64,000 nt of DNA from Phylloscopus collybita (taxonomy: Eukaryota; Chordata; Aves; Passeriformes; Phylloscopidae). The stretch is from contig JAJNNQ010000009.1 in NCBI GenBank assembly GCA_027886175.1, positions 14,233,501 through 14,297,500 on the forward strand, written 5' to 3'. Each line of letters begins with the position of its first letter. Position 1 is the stretch's first letter. Both the position numbers and the translations under genes were made by a program. Shown in pieces: positions 12,039-25,112 of this stretch. The notes under the pieces were generated by a model. That model was not told where the DNA came from and ran no database searches. It saw nothing but the letters and a program-made list of their open reading frames with translations.

Positions 12039-15000
12039 TTTTGTAGATCCCATTGCTTATATTTAAAACTTAAGCAGTATTTTGCAATTCTTTGGTTGTT
12101 TTTCACATGTACAGAGTTTTAGCTCTGGTTGTGGGTGGTCCATTTGTCACTGGGTTTCTTTTCTGTATCTGGCATCATGCAGTGGTCAGTAATTACTCAG
12201 CCCTTGCAATGCTTGCATTTTGTGGGTGCACCATTATTTTAAGGTGTATTATCTTGCTTCTGCCTCTATATTCATGTTATTCTTTGGTCAGGTTGTTAAA
12301 GCTGATATCTGGCTTATTACACAGCTTTTGAGCACTACTTATTGCTGGTAGACCTTAAAAAGAAAGGATTTTAGGTCAACTAATTACCTGTGTTACTATT
12401 TCTGGGGAAAAAGAATTGCAAATCCCTACTCTTCTGTGTAGTTTTGAGTTGGGCTGAAGTAAAGACATTGAAATCTTTCCTCATTTGGTTGCTGTTGAAT
12501 AACTGTGCATATCATACTCACCTGAAGGCTGATTCCTTTGGTCAGAGAAGTCCAACTTAGTGCCATGAGAGAGACCCTGGTGTCCTGGGGATCTAAAGTC
12601 TGAGTAGATGAGGAATAAAAAATTATGTTCTTCCATGTCTTGACACACTTTCAGTCCACTTTGCATTGATGCCAGCTGCTCCTTTCAAACAGGTTTATTT
12701 TTTTTCTCATTTGCTATAATGGGATGAACCTTGCAGAGTACCTGTAAACAAGAGACGTAGAGAAAACAAATTAACAAGTAGAAATTACCAAAGTGTGATT
12801 TCCTTGAAAATCTAAACAAGGATTATACTCATTTCTAGGAAGCTCTTTTTCAGTCACAAAGGCATTAGAAAAGATATTTACAGCTGACCTTTGAAGATTT
12901 ATAATTCCTTTCAGTAGAGAGCTATAGAATTTTGTACTAAGTATTCCATTCCATACTTATAAAAACTATTTTGAACTGTAAAATAAGTTCTAAAACACTT
13001 TTTAGAAGACCACTGAAGCAATATCACTGTATACGAAAAATCTTTGTTGTTTAAAAAGGTCTTCTGACAATATTTTTAGTCTGTATAAGGTACAAGGTAA
13101 GATATTATAAATAAATAAATGTCTATCATATATTTCTGAGCTTGAATGATGTACTTTTACATGAAAAATTTCTTCCTGTTACCCTGAGGGAAGTAATTTT
13201 TTCCATTTCTTACAAAAGTATGGCTTCAAAGGTTTAAAAAAAGGATGGAAGCAGAAAACTATAAAATAATCACTGTTTCTGAATAACAGCAAAAACAAAA
13301 TCCTCTTTGGTTTAAAAAACACTATGAAAGACTCCTTTATCAAAGGTGAACTTTCTTTCTTTTATATGTGTTTCTTATTCTTCCCTAGTTGAACCTGCTT
13401 TTCTAAAAGCACCGCATTGCAGAATGCTGTTCTGCAAATAGTAAGAGCAACTGTGCTCACAGTAACTAACCCCCTTTTAGTGTGAGCTGGTTACTCAACA
13501 TAGACAAAATTTAAGTTATTAGGCTATGCAATATTTTATCAATATCCCACATGAATTTACCTCACAGTCCAGGTTAAAAAAAAAGGCAAAACCACAAATA
13601 TTACATTAGATTTACTAGATGCCTTGGGAAGTTTCAGTGTCGTGGGAAGTTTTTAATGATTGGTACATTACTAACTTTATAGGTATATTAATCTTCTATG
13701 GTATAAAGAAATAATTTTTAAAAGCATTAAAACATTTATAGTAAAGCGTTCATTTCCTGGTAATTGTTTTAATGTTACCAAAAGCATTTCCAGATATTTA
13801 AGCTATATTTTCTGACAAAATACCTATCACAGAGAAAATGCAGAAACAATGGCTCCAGCTCTTGAAAGAAAAGCACATCATTAGCAGCCCTGAAACTGAA
13901 AGTTGCAGTGAAATCACCTGCCCCTTTCCTGTTCTCTCTGTGGCCAGAAGACTGCAGAATACAGCATCTGTATTTTAAAGTTACTGATTAAAGACAAAAA
14001 TTGTGTGTCTGGCTCTGTCATTTTCTGAAGAATTATTGTTTTCAAATTTGTGATTGTGAAATTGTGAAGCCTAGCATATTTAATCTATCTGAAGGTGTAG
14101 CAGACCATATAGCCTTAACTATGGAGCTGCACAACCTCTGTATTTCTACCTTCTTTTTCATCATCTAGAATTGGCTGAAAATTCATCATTGTCATAGTAT
14201 TTTCCAAAATGAAAAAAAATTATTTCATCGAAATTAGTAACTTTTTTTTTTCTAGAGATGTATTTACATTTTTGAGATGATTTTGTTTGCTTATTTGGTT
14301 TTGGTTTTTTTTTTCCTAGGGAATTTTAAAAGGAATATAAAAAAAGAGAGAATGGCATTTTGGAAACATTTTACATTTCCAATATTAATGGCTTTCTGAA
14401 AGGGAAATTGGAAGGCAAGAACAAACAAATAAAAATTAAATTCTGTGAAATTATAAAGATGAGAATGTAGATACTGTTATTTTGTGGTGGTGAGGAGCAC
14501 ACAGCTCTACTAGAAAACAGCATAATAGGGTAAAGCTTGGGACTGTTGGTTGAAACTTGTCTTGTATATTTCTGTGGTCATAACTGAAAACCACAAAATC
14601 CAGTTAGCTCTTTAATGCTGAAAAGCAATCAACATGTTCTTTAAAACATGATTACAGCAGTGTATACACGCCATGTGACTGGGAAGACATCTGCGTGTTC
14701 TTTGAAAGACTTGACACTCCTGCCACTTTTATATCTCTTTCCGTCCAGATACAGTTTTTAATGATGAATAAACTGTTCATCTCGAAAAGGCAGTTTAATC
14801 CTATAGGTAATGTGTTTATTAGAAGCAAGCATGAAAAGCCATGATAGTTGCCCTTAGGCACTGTATACGTGGATCAATGCGGCTGGTGGCCCGTTTTACA
14901 GTTGGGCCAAGGTCAGAAGATGCAGATCCTCAGAATCAAGGCCTTGTTACTGGTGTCAGGTATCTCTCTTTGAACCTTCCTAAAATCTGAAGTTTACCTA

Positions 15001-17758
15001 CTCAATCTTTTTCATGCAGATTTTACCACCAGTTTGTTAACATTTAATTAGGAGTGTGCAAATAATGACTACTTCATTTTGGCAGCTATACTGAAAAATT
15101 TGAGGGGAAAAAAGTTACAGGGACGGTACTAGTGAAAACAAGCTTTCAACCTATCAGTGTCTTAATTCTCTCTCTCATCTCACAGAACATGCTGATGCGC
15201 TATTGTTCCAGTTCTCTCCCCCTCTTTTTCTTCTAACTCCTAAATCACTTCCATGTTTGGCTAGGCACGGAGGAGCTCATGCAGAGGCTAGCTTAGTCCA
15301 TGTATACACTGCCTGTAAAACAGGAAACTGGAGTTACACTGTCTTGCTTTAAATAGGGACATGAAATTTAGTCTGCCTTCTTCAAAAAGCTCTCAATTAG
15401 CAGACACATTTGTAGAAATTCGTATCTTTAAATTTGTATTTTACTGTAGTCACGGGATGAAAAGCTATCAGAAGACCTAGAGTACAGATGTCAATTGACA
15501 GTACTGTTACCTAAACCCATTTTACTTAGAAAATCAGAGTAAAATTAATGTGGGAGGACTCAGGTTAGAAATTGGGACACATGAAAGGTTTCTTAGGGGA
15601 AAAAATGCAAAATTCAATTAGCTTGAAAAGCATTTTTTTATGTTGTTCAGGTCAAGTGAAGTAGTTGAATTGAAACAAAATGTCTAATATCTGGGTTTAT
15701 AAGATGGTTTCACATCCTATAATTGTTTCTGTTTCAAAGCAAATACATAGTTCTTAAAAAAAAAAAGAGTAATTCTTGTAAAAAATGTCTGAAGTACTCA
15801 ATTTCTCTGCTAATTTCTGATGTTTCTTTTTTTTTAACAGATCTACTATTTATTCAGTTTCCTTGTTTAACTTCTTGTAGCACTTAGATTTGAAATATAA
15901 ATTCTAGAATAATTTCAGGCATGACATTATGCTGGCATGGATTATTTACATGAACACATTTTTGTGATTTATGAGACATACTATATTTGTGATAATAACA
16001 TCTTTTGACTTCATCCTAATAAGAATAATTGTCTGCTTATTTTGGGAGTAGGTGTCTGAAATCTTCCAATCTCTTGCTTGTAATAATTTGTCTTGATCTG
16101 TCCTCTTAACCCAACCTGCCTCTTCTGTTCTTCCACTGCTCATCTGTCTGTTGGCAGAGATATGAAAGGCAAGAAGATCGAATTAGCTATGACCATGGAA
16201 AGTAGGTCAGAAAGCAGTGATAGATTTCTAGTGTTTTTTGATCTGAAAGTTATCCGACTGTAAAAACATTTTAATATTAGTTTTTGAGCTAATTAATTTT
16301 TTAGTCAAAAATCAACCCCCTAGTTTAATTACTGATTCTTTCACATTTTGATTTTCATTTGTTTCCTTTGACTTGGAGAAATCATTAAAACTGTATACAT
16401 AAACAGGGAAAAATACATATAGCTGGGATTTCCCCTCCTGTGCACCAATAATGTTATTCCCAATGATTGTTGTGAGTTCTTTACCTGTTAAATCAAACCC
16501 CTGTCTTTTCTCCTTAAGCTATTTTAAATATAAGAGAGTAATATTTTTTCCATTCCTGAACTCCTATTACAATAGATGATTATACAAAATTGAGAAGCAC
16601 TCATTTAATGTGGAAAGGTGAAGATATTAATCTAGCCTTGAGTGGTTTCAATAACCCTTTTCTTTCTTAATGTCCTCTCCTTTTGCACTGAAAGACTTCA
16701 GCGAGCTTCGATAGCCCCATGCTTATGCATGATTTTCCAGTAGGGAATTAGCAGGGTTGCTTAGGAAAACAGCAAAAGTAAATAACTCTCACAGTTGGAA
16801 GATGAGTAGCACACAGGGAATAATCATTAAAAAGATCTAGCATCAAGTTAATAACTGCTAGAAGCAAAGACACTTTAATCCATAACTTCTGGTTATTCGA
16901 AAGGACTGGTATCCCAAACTTTCCAGCAAATTTATTTAGGATTGAGCACCTAAAACTTTAATCAAGTACTGAAATAAATTCCATAATTTTCAGTGTTAGA
17001 AGAAGTAGCTCAGGTTTTCTGTGCTGAATTACCAGTTCAGGCTTGATTTGTTTCCACTGTCACAAGCTGTATTTCCTTGGCACTGCAAACTGTAAAAAGG
17101 GTAAATTGCTGTCATTAAGTAATTGTACTCCCTTGGTGACCAAGGAAGCTGGTTTCTAACCTGCTCCACTCCTGTGCCCACTCCCAGCTCTGTGTGACAT
17201 GCCCTGCCAGGTTCAGTGATGGGAGATTTGTCTGCTAGAATTTGAAAAAACCCCATCACTTGCTTTGCTCAGGATAAATAAACAATCATTGATCTGCCCT
17301 GGATTCAAAAGGAGAGCACACATATATGGCAATTTCAGCCTCTTTCAAGCTGCCTTTTGAGACAGTGGATGCTTGTGAGATATTTTAAAGTGACAGAGCA
17401 GCAAAAAAGTGGAAAGGATCCTGGGTTGTTCCTGGCAGGCTTGTGCTCCGTTCCTGAGTCTGTGTCCTCATTACCCAGGGAAGCAAGGCACAAGAGATCT
17501 CTGTTGGGCACCTGCTTGGACTGTCAGGTTGTCAGCAGAATTTTGGGTTTTTTCTTTTACAGTCATTGAAAAATTCCATTATGTATTTCTTTCTTTATTT
17601 ATTTTTAATTTTTGGAAGAGATTAAATGATTCTCCTCTGAAGCAGTTTATGTTTGAAGAGTATTTTTAAAGTGTGGTTAGAGAAGATGGGCATGTACTTT
17701 GGGTTGGGGCAGTCACTGCAAGTGCTCTAAATCACACCAAATCTTTCCTGAATGCTGG
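12039..17758. other. Long AT-rich non-coding stretch
   Basis: No gene or clear transposon is visible in 5.7 kb. All open frames are under about 90 codons and featureless. Small T runs occur at about 14240-14320 and a run of A at about 15756. A short MIR-like match near 14890-14920 was considered and not accepted. Confidence 0.5.
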
Positions 17759-17937
17759 AAAAAACAAAAACAAAAACAAAACAAAAAAACCAAACCAAAC
17801 CAAAACAAACAAACAAACCAAAAACCCACAAAAAAACAAAAAAAACCAAAAAAACCCAAAAAAACCCAAAAAACCAAACAAACCAAAACAAAAAAAACCC
17901 CAAACAAAAACAAACAAAAAAAACCCCCAAAACACCA
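17759..17937. repeat. 179-nt tract composed only of A and C
   Basis: Every base from 17759 to 17937 on the plus strand is A or C. The left part is regular (AAAAAC and AAACC units) and the right part has repeated AAAAAAACCC-like blocks. The complementary strand is pure G/T and holds several runs of three to five G, which could pair as G-quadruplexes with long T loops. Open frames on both strands across the tract are artefacts of this composition. It is the longest such tract in the window. Confidence 0.95.
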
Positions 17938-20900
17938 GCGCAATGTAGAATTAACTGCAGTCTTTAATCCACCTGTTGTTGTGGAATGTACAGAAATATT
18001 CCTTACAATCTTATATGAAGCTTTGAGAAAAAGCAATAGTCTCTGTTGTAGGGAGGGTTTTGTTGGGCTGGCTCTGTGTGACTGAGTGCCCTTTGCTTGT
18101 GGCACTCGCTCTGCAGCCATTATTAATATTTACAGAAGGCGGCACCTACAACGTTCAAACTTTATAGGAGGCAAAGTCTTTGTCTCAAATTTATGAGCCA
18201 CCTCAGAGGAATTCACCAGTACCACACATAACCTAATAGTGTAACTAAGAAAGCCGGTTTCAGTTTTTTCCAGCTTTGTTAATTTGTAGCACTAGGTAGC
18301 ACTTTTGTCTTTTTAGTTTGTGAGATGATAGTATTTTATCAATGTAATAAACAAAAAAATAAATATACTGGAATTAACACAGTGGATCAAACCCACAGCT
18401 AGATATTTGCCAACAGCCAGTGACAGGTAACAGAGACTGAAGAACACCGTTCCAAAAAATCTGACAAGCAGCTGCAGTAATTTTTTTTTCCCACACATTA
18501 AAAGTCATGCTAACCTTTTATGCACAGGAAGTGGTTTGACCCAAATTTGAGGGTTTTGCCTAGATCTTTCAGTTAAATGCCTTGGACTATCTTTAATAGA
18601 TATATGTCGGAAGAACTATCTCAATATCTAATCCTTTTCTGGATTTTGTTAGATTGTAGCTCCATGGAAATGTCTGACAATATCCTGTCAATTTTGGTTT
18701 TATCATTTTTCTGATCAAGAAGCCCCCTTTAATTTTGTGGCTTTTATTTCCTCTTAGAGTAGGGGTGGTGGGGAGAGAAAGAAAAAAGCACTTAACCTGT
18801 AAATCTGGAGTGCTTTGTGAAAGAGAGAAACCATGGTTCATTATTTCAGAGGAAGATAGCATGTGACAGTTCAAAATCTGCTTGCCTGCTCTGACCCAAG
18901 AAATCCCTACAAATTCTGCAGCACAGTTTGGCTGTTCTGCCTTACTAGATCATCCTGTGCTCTCTGTTGTGAAATGCAAAGCTTCAAAGTAAATTAAAAA
19001 GATTATCTCTAAAAATGCTTGTTTTGATTATATGACTGATGACTCGCTAGCTGGGAGGTTTATTGCAAATGCTTTAGAAGTTTTGGGCGAGACTGGAATC
19101 CTTGTAGTCTAAAATAATAATCTAAAAGTTTCCAGTCATGCTCTTTTACAAGACAGTATGTTTAGAACAGCTTGACTTAGCAGTGAATCTTTCCCTACCT
19201 GACCTAAAATATTTTGAAACTGGTTTTTCTGATACCTAAAAAAAGGGTAGGATAAAGAAGGAACTTACATATGTTTATATATGTATATGAAGCCGTGAAA
19301 AGCCTCACACAGATACAGAATAGTGAATAAACTGGATGAATGACAGACAGGCTCCAAATCTGAAGATGTGATAAAGTATATTTTTCCAACAGATAGCATA
19401 AAAATTTGTGCCTGTATGTGTGTGGATGGGAAAGGGTGAGAAAGGAAAGGAATAAAGATTTTATTGCCACTTCTAAGAATGAGTTGCGTAACTTCTTTGT
19501 GAGGAACGCACTCTTCTCAGAATCATGGTTATAAAACCTTTTATTATTGCTTGTCCTGTACCTGTTTGATGGTCCTTTCATGCCACTCTTTAGTTGCATA
19601 AAATAGAAAAAGGTAGATGCAAAATAGGATGATGTAACTGTTATACAAGTTAATAGTTATACACTAGTTATACAAGCTCTGGATTAACAGTTTTATATAA
19701 TGCATTGCTGCAACCCTGATTTGGCTTTCAAGAAAAGTCAATCAAATCATCCTATAATGTATCCCTTCAGAAGAGCAACTGACAACTTGCCAGCATAGTT
19801 GAAGAACTAAGAAAACTCAAACCAACTTTGGCCAATACTTTTCAAAGGAATTTGAATGGACAAGGAAGTTCTCATATGCCTTGTCCTACAGAGCTAGTCT
19901 TTGGAGAGTGAGTTTGAGGCTTCCCAAAAATCAAAAATAATTGGTTGATTTCAAGTTGGGCTCCTGAAGATAAAGTACAATCAACCAGCTATTGAACTTC
20001 ATTTTTTTTTCTGAATTTTCTTTTTGTTTTCTAAGCTTCTAGGATTTGTCCTGTTTGCTCTACCTATTGCCTTTTAGGCAGGATGAAGAAGATGTATGTT
20101 CTACAAGGTGTCAAAGCTATTATTTTGCACTAGTGGATTCCACGTCACTGAGGAAAAGGATTAATCAGTATTCCAAGTATCTATCAACATTTTGTCTTTG
20201 AATTGCCAGATGATTAAGGTGTTGATTGTTAGTTTATAGAAAGTATAGATTATAAGGTATCAGATGTTCATACTGGATTTCCAAATACTCTTCCCTGTTC
20301 TGAACACAATTTTGGAGAAAACACTGTGCCTCGGAAGGGTGTAAGGACATTTAACAGAAACATGAACTTGGAATGACTATAAAAGTTTTTCTGGTTCAGT
20401 GTTTACAGAGTAACAAACCTCTGAGAGATCATTGGCTATTCAAGGTGTTGTAAAGTCTTACTACGGACAACTGGAAGCTAAAATGTGAGATGTTTATTAT
20501 GGAATGTAGTAGTGACAACTTTTCTTCTATCCTCTTTTTCTATGAACAAAACAACAGCCAGACTTTTCCACCTGGCCTAAACTTTTTAGAAAGAAATCAT
20601 AGAACTGACACTGAGATAGGTCTGCAAGGTTATGCAGGCTGGATCTGAGAACATGTGGTCAACATCTGGGCAGGGTAAGAGTTTCAATGAAAATGCTCCA
20701 CACAGGGAACATCTAAGCTGAATCAAGATGATCTGGGTTACTGGACTAGGGACTCTAACCTTTTCATGAGTTTGTAACACTTCTGGTGTCAGGATATGAA
20801 AGGGATGATTCCTTTCCTGCAGTGAACAGTGAGATGAGGTGCCCTTAAATATTATGTTAATGCTCTATTGGGGTTTAGCATATTGGATTCACAGATGTTC

Positions 20901-23900
20901 TCTTCTGTTACTGCCACTCTCTGGGACTGATTGGAGGGTTGTTCTGCTGAATTTATCACACAGTGCACTCAGTTTCCAATGACCATGGAAAAAGTTAACT
21001 TTTCATGTGCAGAGCAGTCTGTGCTTATGTGTTCATTTTTGTGCCTGGCCTAAAAGTGTTTGCATGCACACAGGTTATGAGCAAAAGTCTTATCCCAAAC
21101 ATTGAAAGGCATATTTCCCTTAACCTGCTTCCAGAAAACCCCATTTTCTTGTAAAAGTAGGTAATAAGAAAGCCATAATTCTAATTCTGTTTGAGAATAT
21201 GTAATCTGTAAGGACCAAATATAGGCAGGCTAGGAATTTAAGCAATGACTTCTGTGTTTTCATAATGTGCTGATTAACATGCAGTAACATTTCTGTGAGT
21301 AGTTGGCCATATCTTATTCTTCTTAAGAACCTTTACAGGTCTAGAGACCATCTGTATACCATCTGAAATCTAGATGTGCCATCTAAAAGTGCCATCTAAT
21401 GCTTAAGTAGACATTAAGTAACTACAAATAGAAGTTAAACACCTACATAAAGCAGTACACCACTTTTGAACATAAAAATGGGTGCCATTAGCAGCTGGAA
21501 TTTGCATAGGATCTTTTAAGTCTAGAACCACTTTTGCTGCGCTCAGAAACTGGCAATTTATTATGGTGGAACAAGAATCAGCCTACATTTAGTCCTGTAG
21601 GACAGCTGTAAAAACAAATTTTTTCTTTATGGAAGAGAAGGGGCTTTTTCTTGATACATAACCTGAAATTTCTGGGTTTTTTTCAGAAGTGAAATGCTTG
21701 CAAATTTGCCTTTTGACTAGTAAGTATTCTTTTACAAGTGGAGAAAGCCTAGGTGGTCCAGAGCTCAAGTTTTGCCTACATGTTTTAACTATACTGGTAC
21801 TAAAGGTAGTTCAAAAGTTTTGCATTACCAAAAGCATTAAATGGTCCTTGTAAGTATAATAGAAGAAAGGAAGCAAATTTTAAAAATTGTAACTTTTAAA
21901 AAAATTTATGGTAGCAAGGCTTAAATGTATAATTCAGTAGTGAATACTGCGGGAAATCCATTTAATAAAAAAAAAGAGTAGGTATGGAATAATTTATCTT
22001 GTTTCCTTGGGATAAAATCCTATCTTGTAGCAGATTGAGTGGAGTGTGCTGGTTCCTTCTAGACACTGAACTTGGTGGGCTTAGTCTGAACAGTAAAGAA
22101 TTCCTTATTTTAGGGCTGCATCAAGGTGGTATTAGGAATTCAGACCAAAGTTTTATCTAGTAAGATGCAGAAAAAGATGTTCAGATATATGATATTGGCA
22201 CTGGGGTAGGCAGGTCTGTAGATAACTTGTCTGCATTTTGGTTTCTAAACCCACAAGACATGCATTCAAGAATATACCTGCAGCTATGACACCCTGAAAT
22301 CCTTATTTAGATTACATGAAAGCTGCAAGTCTCATTTCATGACATCAGTTTGAGAGCTAAGGCCTTATAAAAACCTTTGGTACTGAAGGTTTGCAACGTG
22401 TAGCAAAATTAGCTGTGAGATTGTCAGCAATTAAGCTCCTGTGCAAGATGTGTGCTGTGGTTTGAATGTTAGTGATGGGGTGACAAGGTTTTTTCATGTG
22501 TTTTTTCAGATAATCTTGAGTAGGGTTCTTCAACTGAGAGGGAAAACTGCTAGTCTGAGAAGTAGTACCTCAATTTCTTTGGGAACCTGTGGCCATTTGC
22601 AATGCGCAGGTTTGGGCACTCTATTGATTGTGAAAAACCGTGAAAAATAAAGGCTTCAACCCCCCAAAACATGCAATATAGAACATTAAGGTTTTTCTTA
22701 TAGGAATTTCGTGTGTTTGGTGAAGGGTGGGTGAGTACCCTGACCTGCAAGGTGCTGCAGGGCTCATGGGCTCTTCCAGAGGGTACTTCTCACTGTCCCA
22801 GTGTCTGTCTTGAATCCTAACTTTCGTAGGAGCCAGATTTGTTCAACCTTGCTCAGCCACAAAGACTGACTGAAGCATCTCCTGGTTCACCTCCTGGGTT
22901 TCTTAATTAAGGCTGTACAGCCACTGAAAAGCACTGAGTGCTCTGCTGCTTAATCATCACCAGCGTCAGTGTCTCTTGTACAGGAACTGAATCAAGCTTA
23001 CACCTCTCCTTCATTGATGTCTAATCAGTTCCTTAAACAAAACTCTATATGCTGTCATTTTCACCATGTGCCTTAAAAATGGTTAATTAATTTATTAACA
23101 TGCAAAACATGTACACAAAATGTAGTCATTAGTAGCACCACATGTTCAGTACGAGCTATATATGTTTGAAAGCTATTTCTGGCATTTTCCAGGCTGCATC
23201 CACACCGTGCCACAAGCAGACTTTCACTTGTCCTTCAACAGACTATGGACATCTTTCCTGCCAGTCCTTCAGTTGCATAGCCGTGATAATTGGACTTTGA
23301 ATTTTTCATATCTTCATATCATTGTGTTTATGACCTTTGCCCTGTGTCACATAAGTATTGATCTGGTCAACAGGACTGGTTTTTTGCGTTGGATGTAGGA
23401 TGGTGGAGATAGACACCTTTTGTTATTTATATGTACGATGCTTAGCACAGTCTTCATGCTGGAACCACCAGAACTCTGCTCCTGAAGTGTTTCAAAGCAT
23501 CTGAAACTGGCAGCAGAATTTAACACTCCCACTTTGTATCCAGTTGGCATTATCAATCTGTTTCAATATGTGCCTGAGTGCTGTTTAAAGATCTGTAGTA
23601 ATCAACAAATTTCTATCATTAGAGAGCTGAGAGTGTGGCATTTAATTTCAAAATAGTAGCACGAACACACAATTTAAACAGGAATCACTTAGAAATAAGA
23701 ACATGATCTCTGATTCCTTTTCTGGAATATGCCCACAATTATGATTTGCATTAAAAAATAAATTATTTTTAAGCTATGGATTCTTTAAATTATAATATCT
23801 GTTAGTGTCATGTATTCACTTGTGCAATTAAAAGTTTAGAGTGATGTAACCTCATCAGAAATAAACACTAGAAATAAATAAAAAGTGCAGTTTTACACAA

Positions 23901-24750
23901 AAAATTACTCAGTCCTGCCCTGCAAGTCACACACCACCTCACTTCTGCGAATTTGGTATTTCTCTGTTTGTACGTCACACTGAAAATCAGGGTCCTAATG
24001 ACAACTAATTATTATTGTATGTACTATGATTAAATTATAGACAGCTTCCATTTTCTACTTGACTGTCACTGCACATGGGAATAGAGATGTATTTAATAAT
24101 TCAAGCATCAATTTTTGAAAAATGCATGCCCTGCTCCTCTTTTTTTTCTATTATTGCAAAAAGAGCTCAGGTCACAAAATGGTCTGTAGTTACAAAAGAA
24201 AAAAATGTTAAAGTAGGAAAAAAGTCAAAGACAATGCACACGGCTGAATAAGAATGGCTCTAATAATGTATCTGCAACAAGGGTAATTTATGATATACAT
24301 ATGGGAGGGAAAAGGAGAAGAAAACAGAAAAAAATTATACTATAGCAATGAATTACAGCATTTAAAGACAGTCCTGATTTCTAAAATATCTTACAAACCT
24401 CACGGTATTCAGGACTTGGGAATGAACTCTGCAGTGATTTAAAAAGGCAGTATTTTTAAGAAAGATACATTTACTGGTCCAACCACAGTATGACAGAAGA
24501 GAGCCTTCAGGTGTGTATCTTTTCTATAAGACTATCAACACCTTTCTCTGTTTCAAAGCATTATTTCCCAAAAGAGTTAATTCTTTTCCATCTATTTGTC
24601 AACATATTCCAGAAAGCAAATGATCTGACTTTTGAAAGAGCTATGTATTTGTCAGAAAATCAAATTCTACTACTAACTTTCAATCTACAATTAGATTTAA
24701 TTTGGATCACCTTATATTACAAGAATATAAAAAATATACAAATCTTTATA
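17938..24750. other. Long non-coding stretch, nothing firmly recognised
   Basis: 6.8 kb without a recognisable repeat or gene. The longest frame is on the minus strand at 19204-19599 (131 codons). It starts MQLKSGMKGPSNRY, has no signal peptide, known domain or repeat, and contains a stretch rich in L, S, Y and H. It is most likely chance. A GC-mixed patch at about 22440-22870 is not recognised. Confidence 0.45.
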
Positions 24751-25112
24751 AATCATAGAATCATGTATTATCCTGAGTTGGAAGGGACCTACAAGGATCA
24801 TCAAGTCCAATTCAGCCCTGCACTGGACAGCTCCAAGAATCACACCATGTGCATTGCCCAAATGCTTCTTGAACTCTTGTCAGGATTGGTGCTGTGACCA
24901 CTTCCCTGGGGAGCCTGTTCCAGCCAGCTTCTGGGTGAAAAATTTCCTAACATCTAACTTAAACATTTCCCAGCTCAGCTTCATGCCATTCTCTTTGGTT
25001 GTGTTACCACAGCAAAGAGATCAGTGTCTGTGCCTCCTTTTCCTCTCATGGGGAAGCTGCAGACTTTAATGAGGTCTCCCCTCAGTCCTCTCCTCCAGGC
25101 TTGGAACAAACC
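24751..25112 (-). mobile_element. CR1 LINE 3' end, well preserved
   Basis: In plus-strand order the sequence opens with AATCATAGAATCATG, the reverse complement of the ATTCTATGATTCT microsatellite that ends CR1 elements. Then follow the standard 3' UTR landmarks: GAGTTGGAAGGGACC, GATCATCAAGTCCAA, ACCACTTCCCTGGGGAGCC, TGTTCCAGCC, and GAGGTCTCCCCTCAG before CTCCAGGCTTGG. The element therefore lies on the minus strand with an intact 3' terminus at 24751 and is truncated at its 5' side near 25112, the usual fate of CR1 insertions. It is much closer to consensus than the other CR1 pieces here, so it is younger. Open frames overlapping it are not genes. Confidence 0.95.

Noticed and set aside
14885..14925. 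MIR-like phrases (CCCGTTTTACAG and GGGCCAAGGTCA)
   Set aside because: Only two short pieces match, the spacing requires a deletion, and the following sequence does not continue as a MIR or CORE-SINE.
17699..18120. Frames of up to 135 codons on both strands, rich in K, N, Q, P or in F, W, G, L
   Set aside because: They arise because the pure A/C tract lacks stop codons in several frames.
19204..19599. 131-codon minus-strand frame
   Set aside because: No domain, signal, splice context or codon pattern supports it. One frame of this length is plausible by chance in 64 kb read in six frames.
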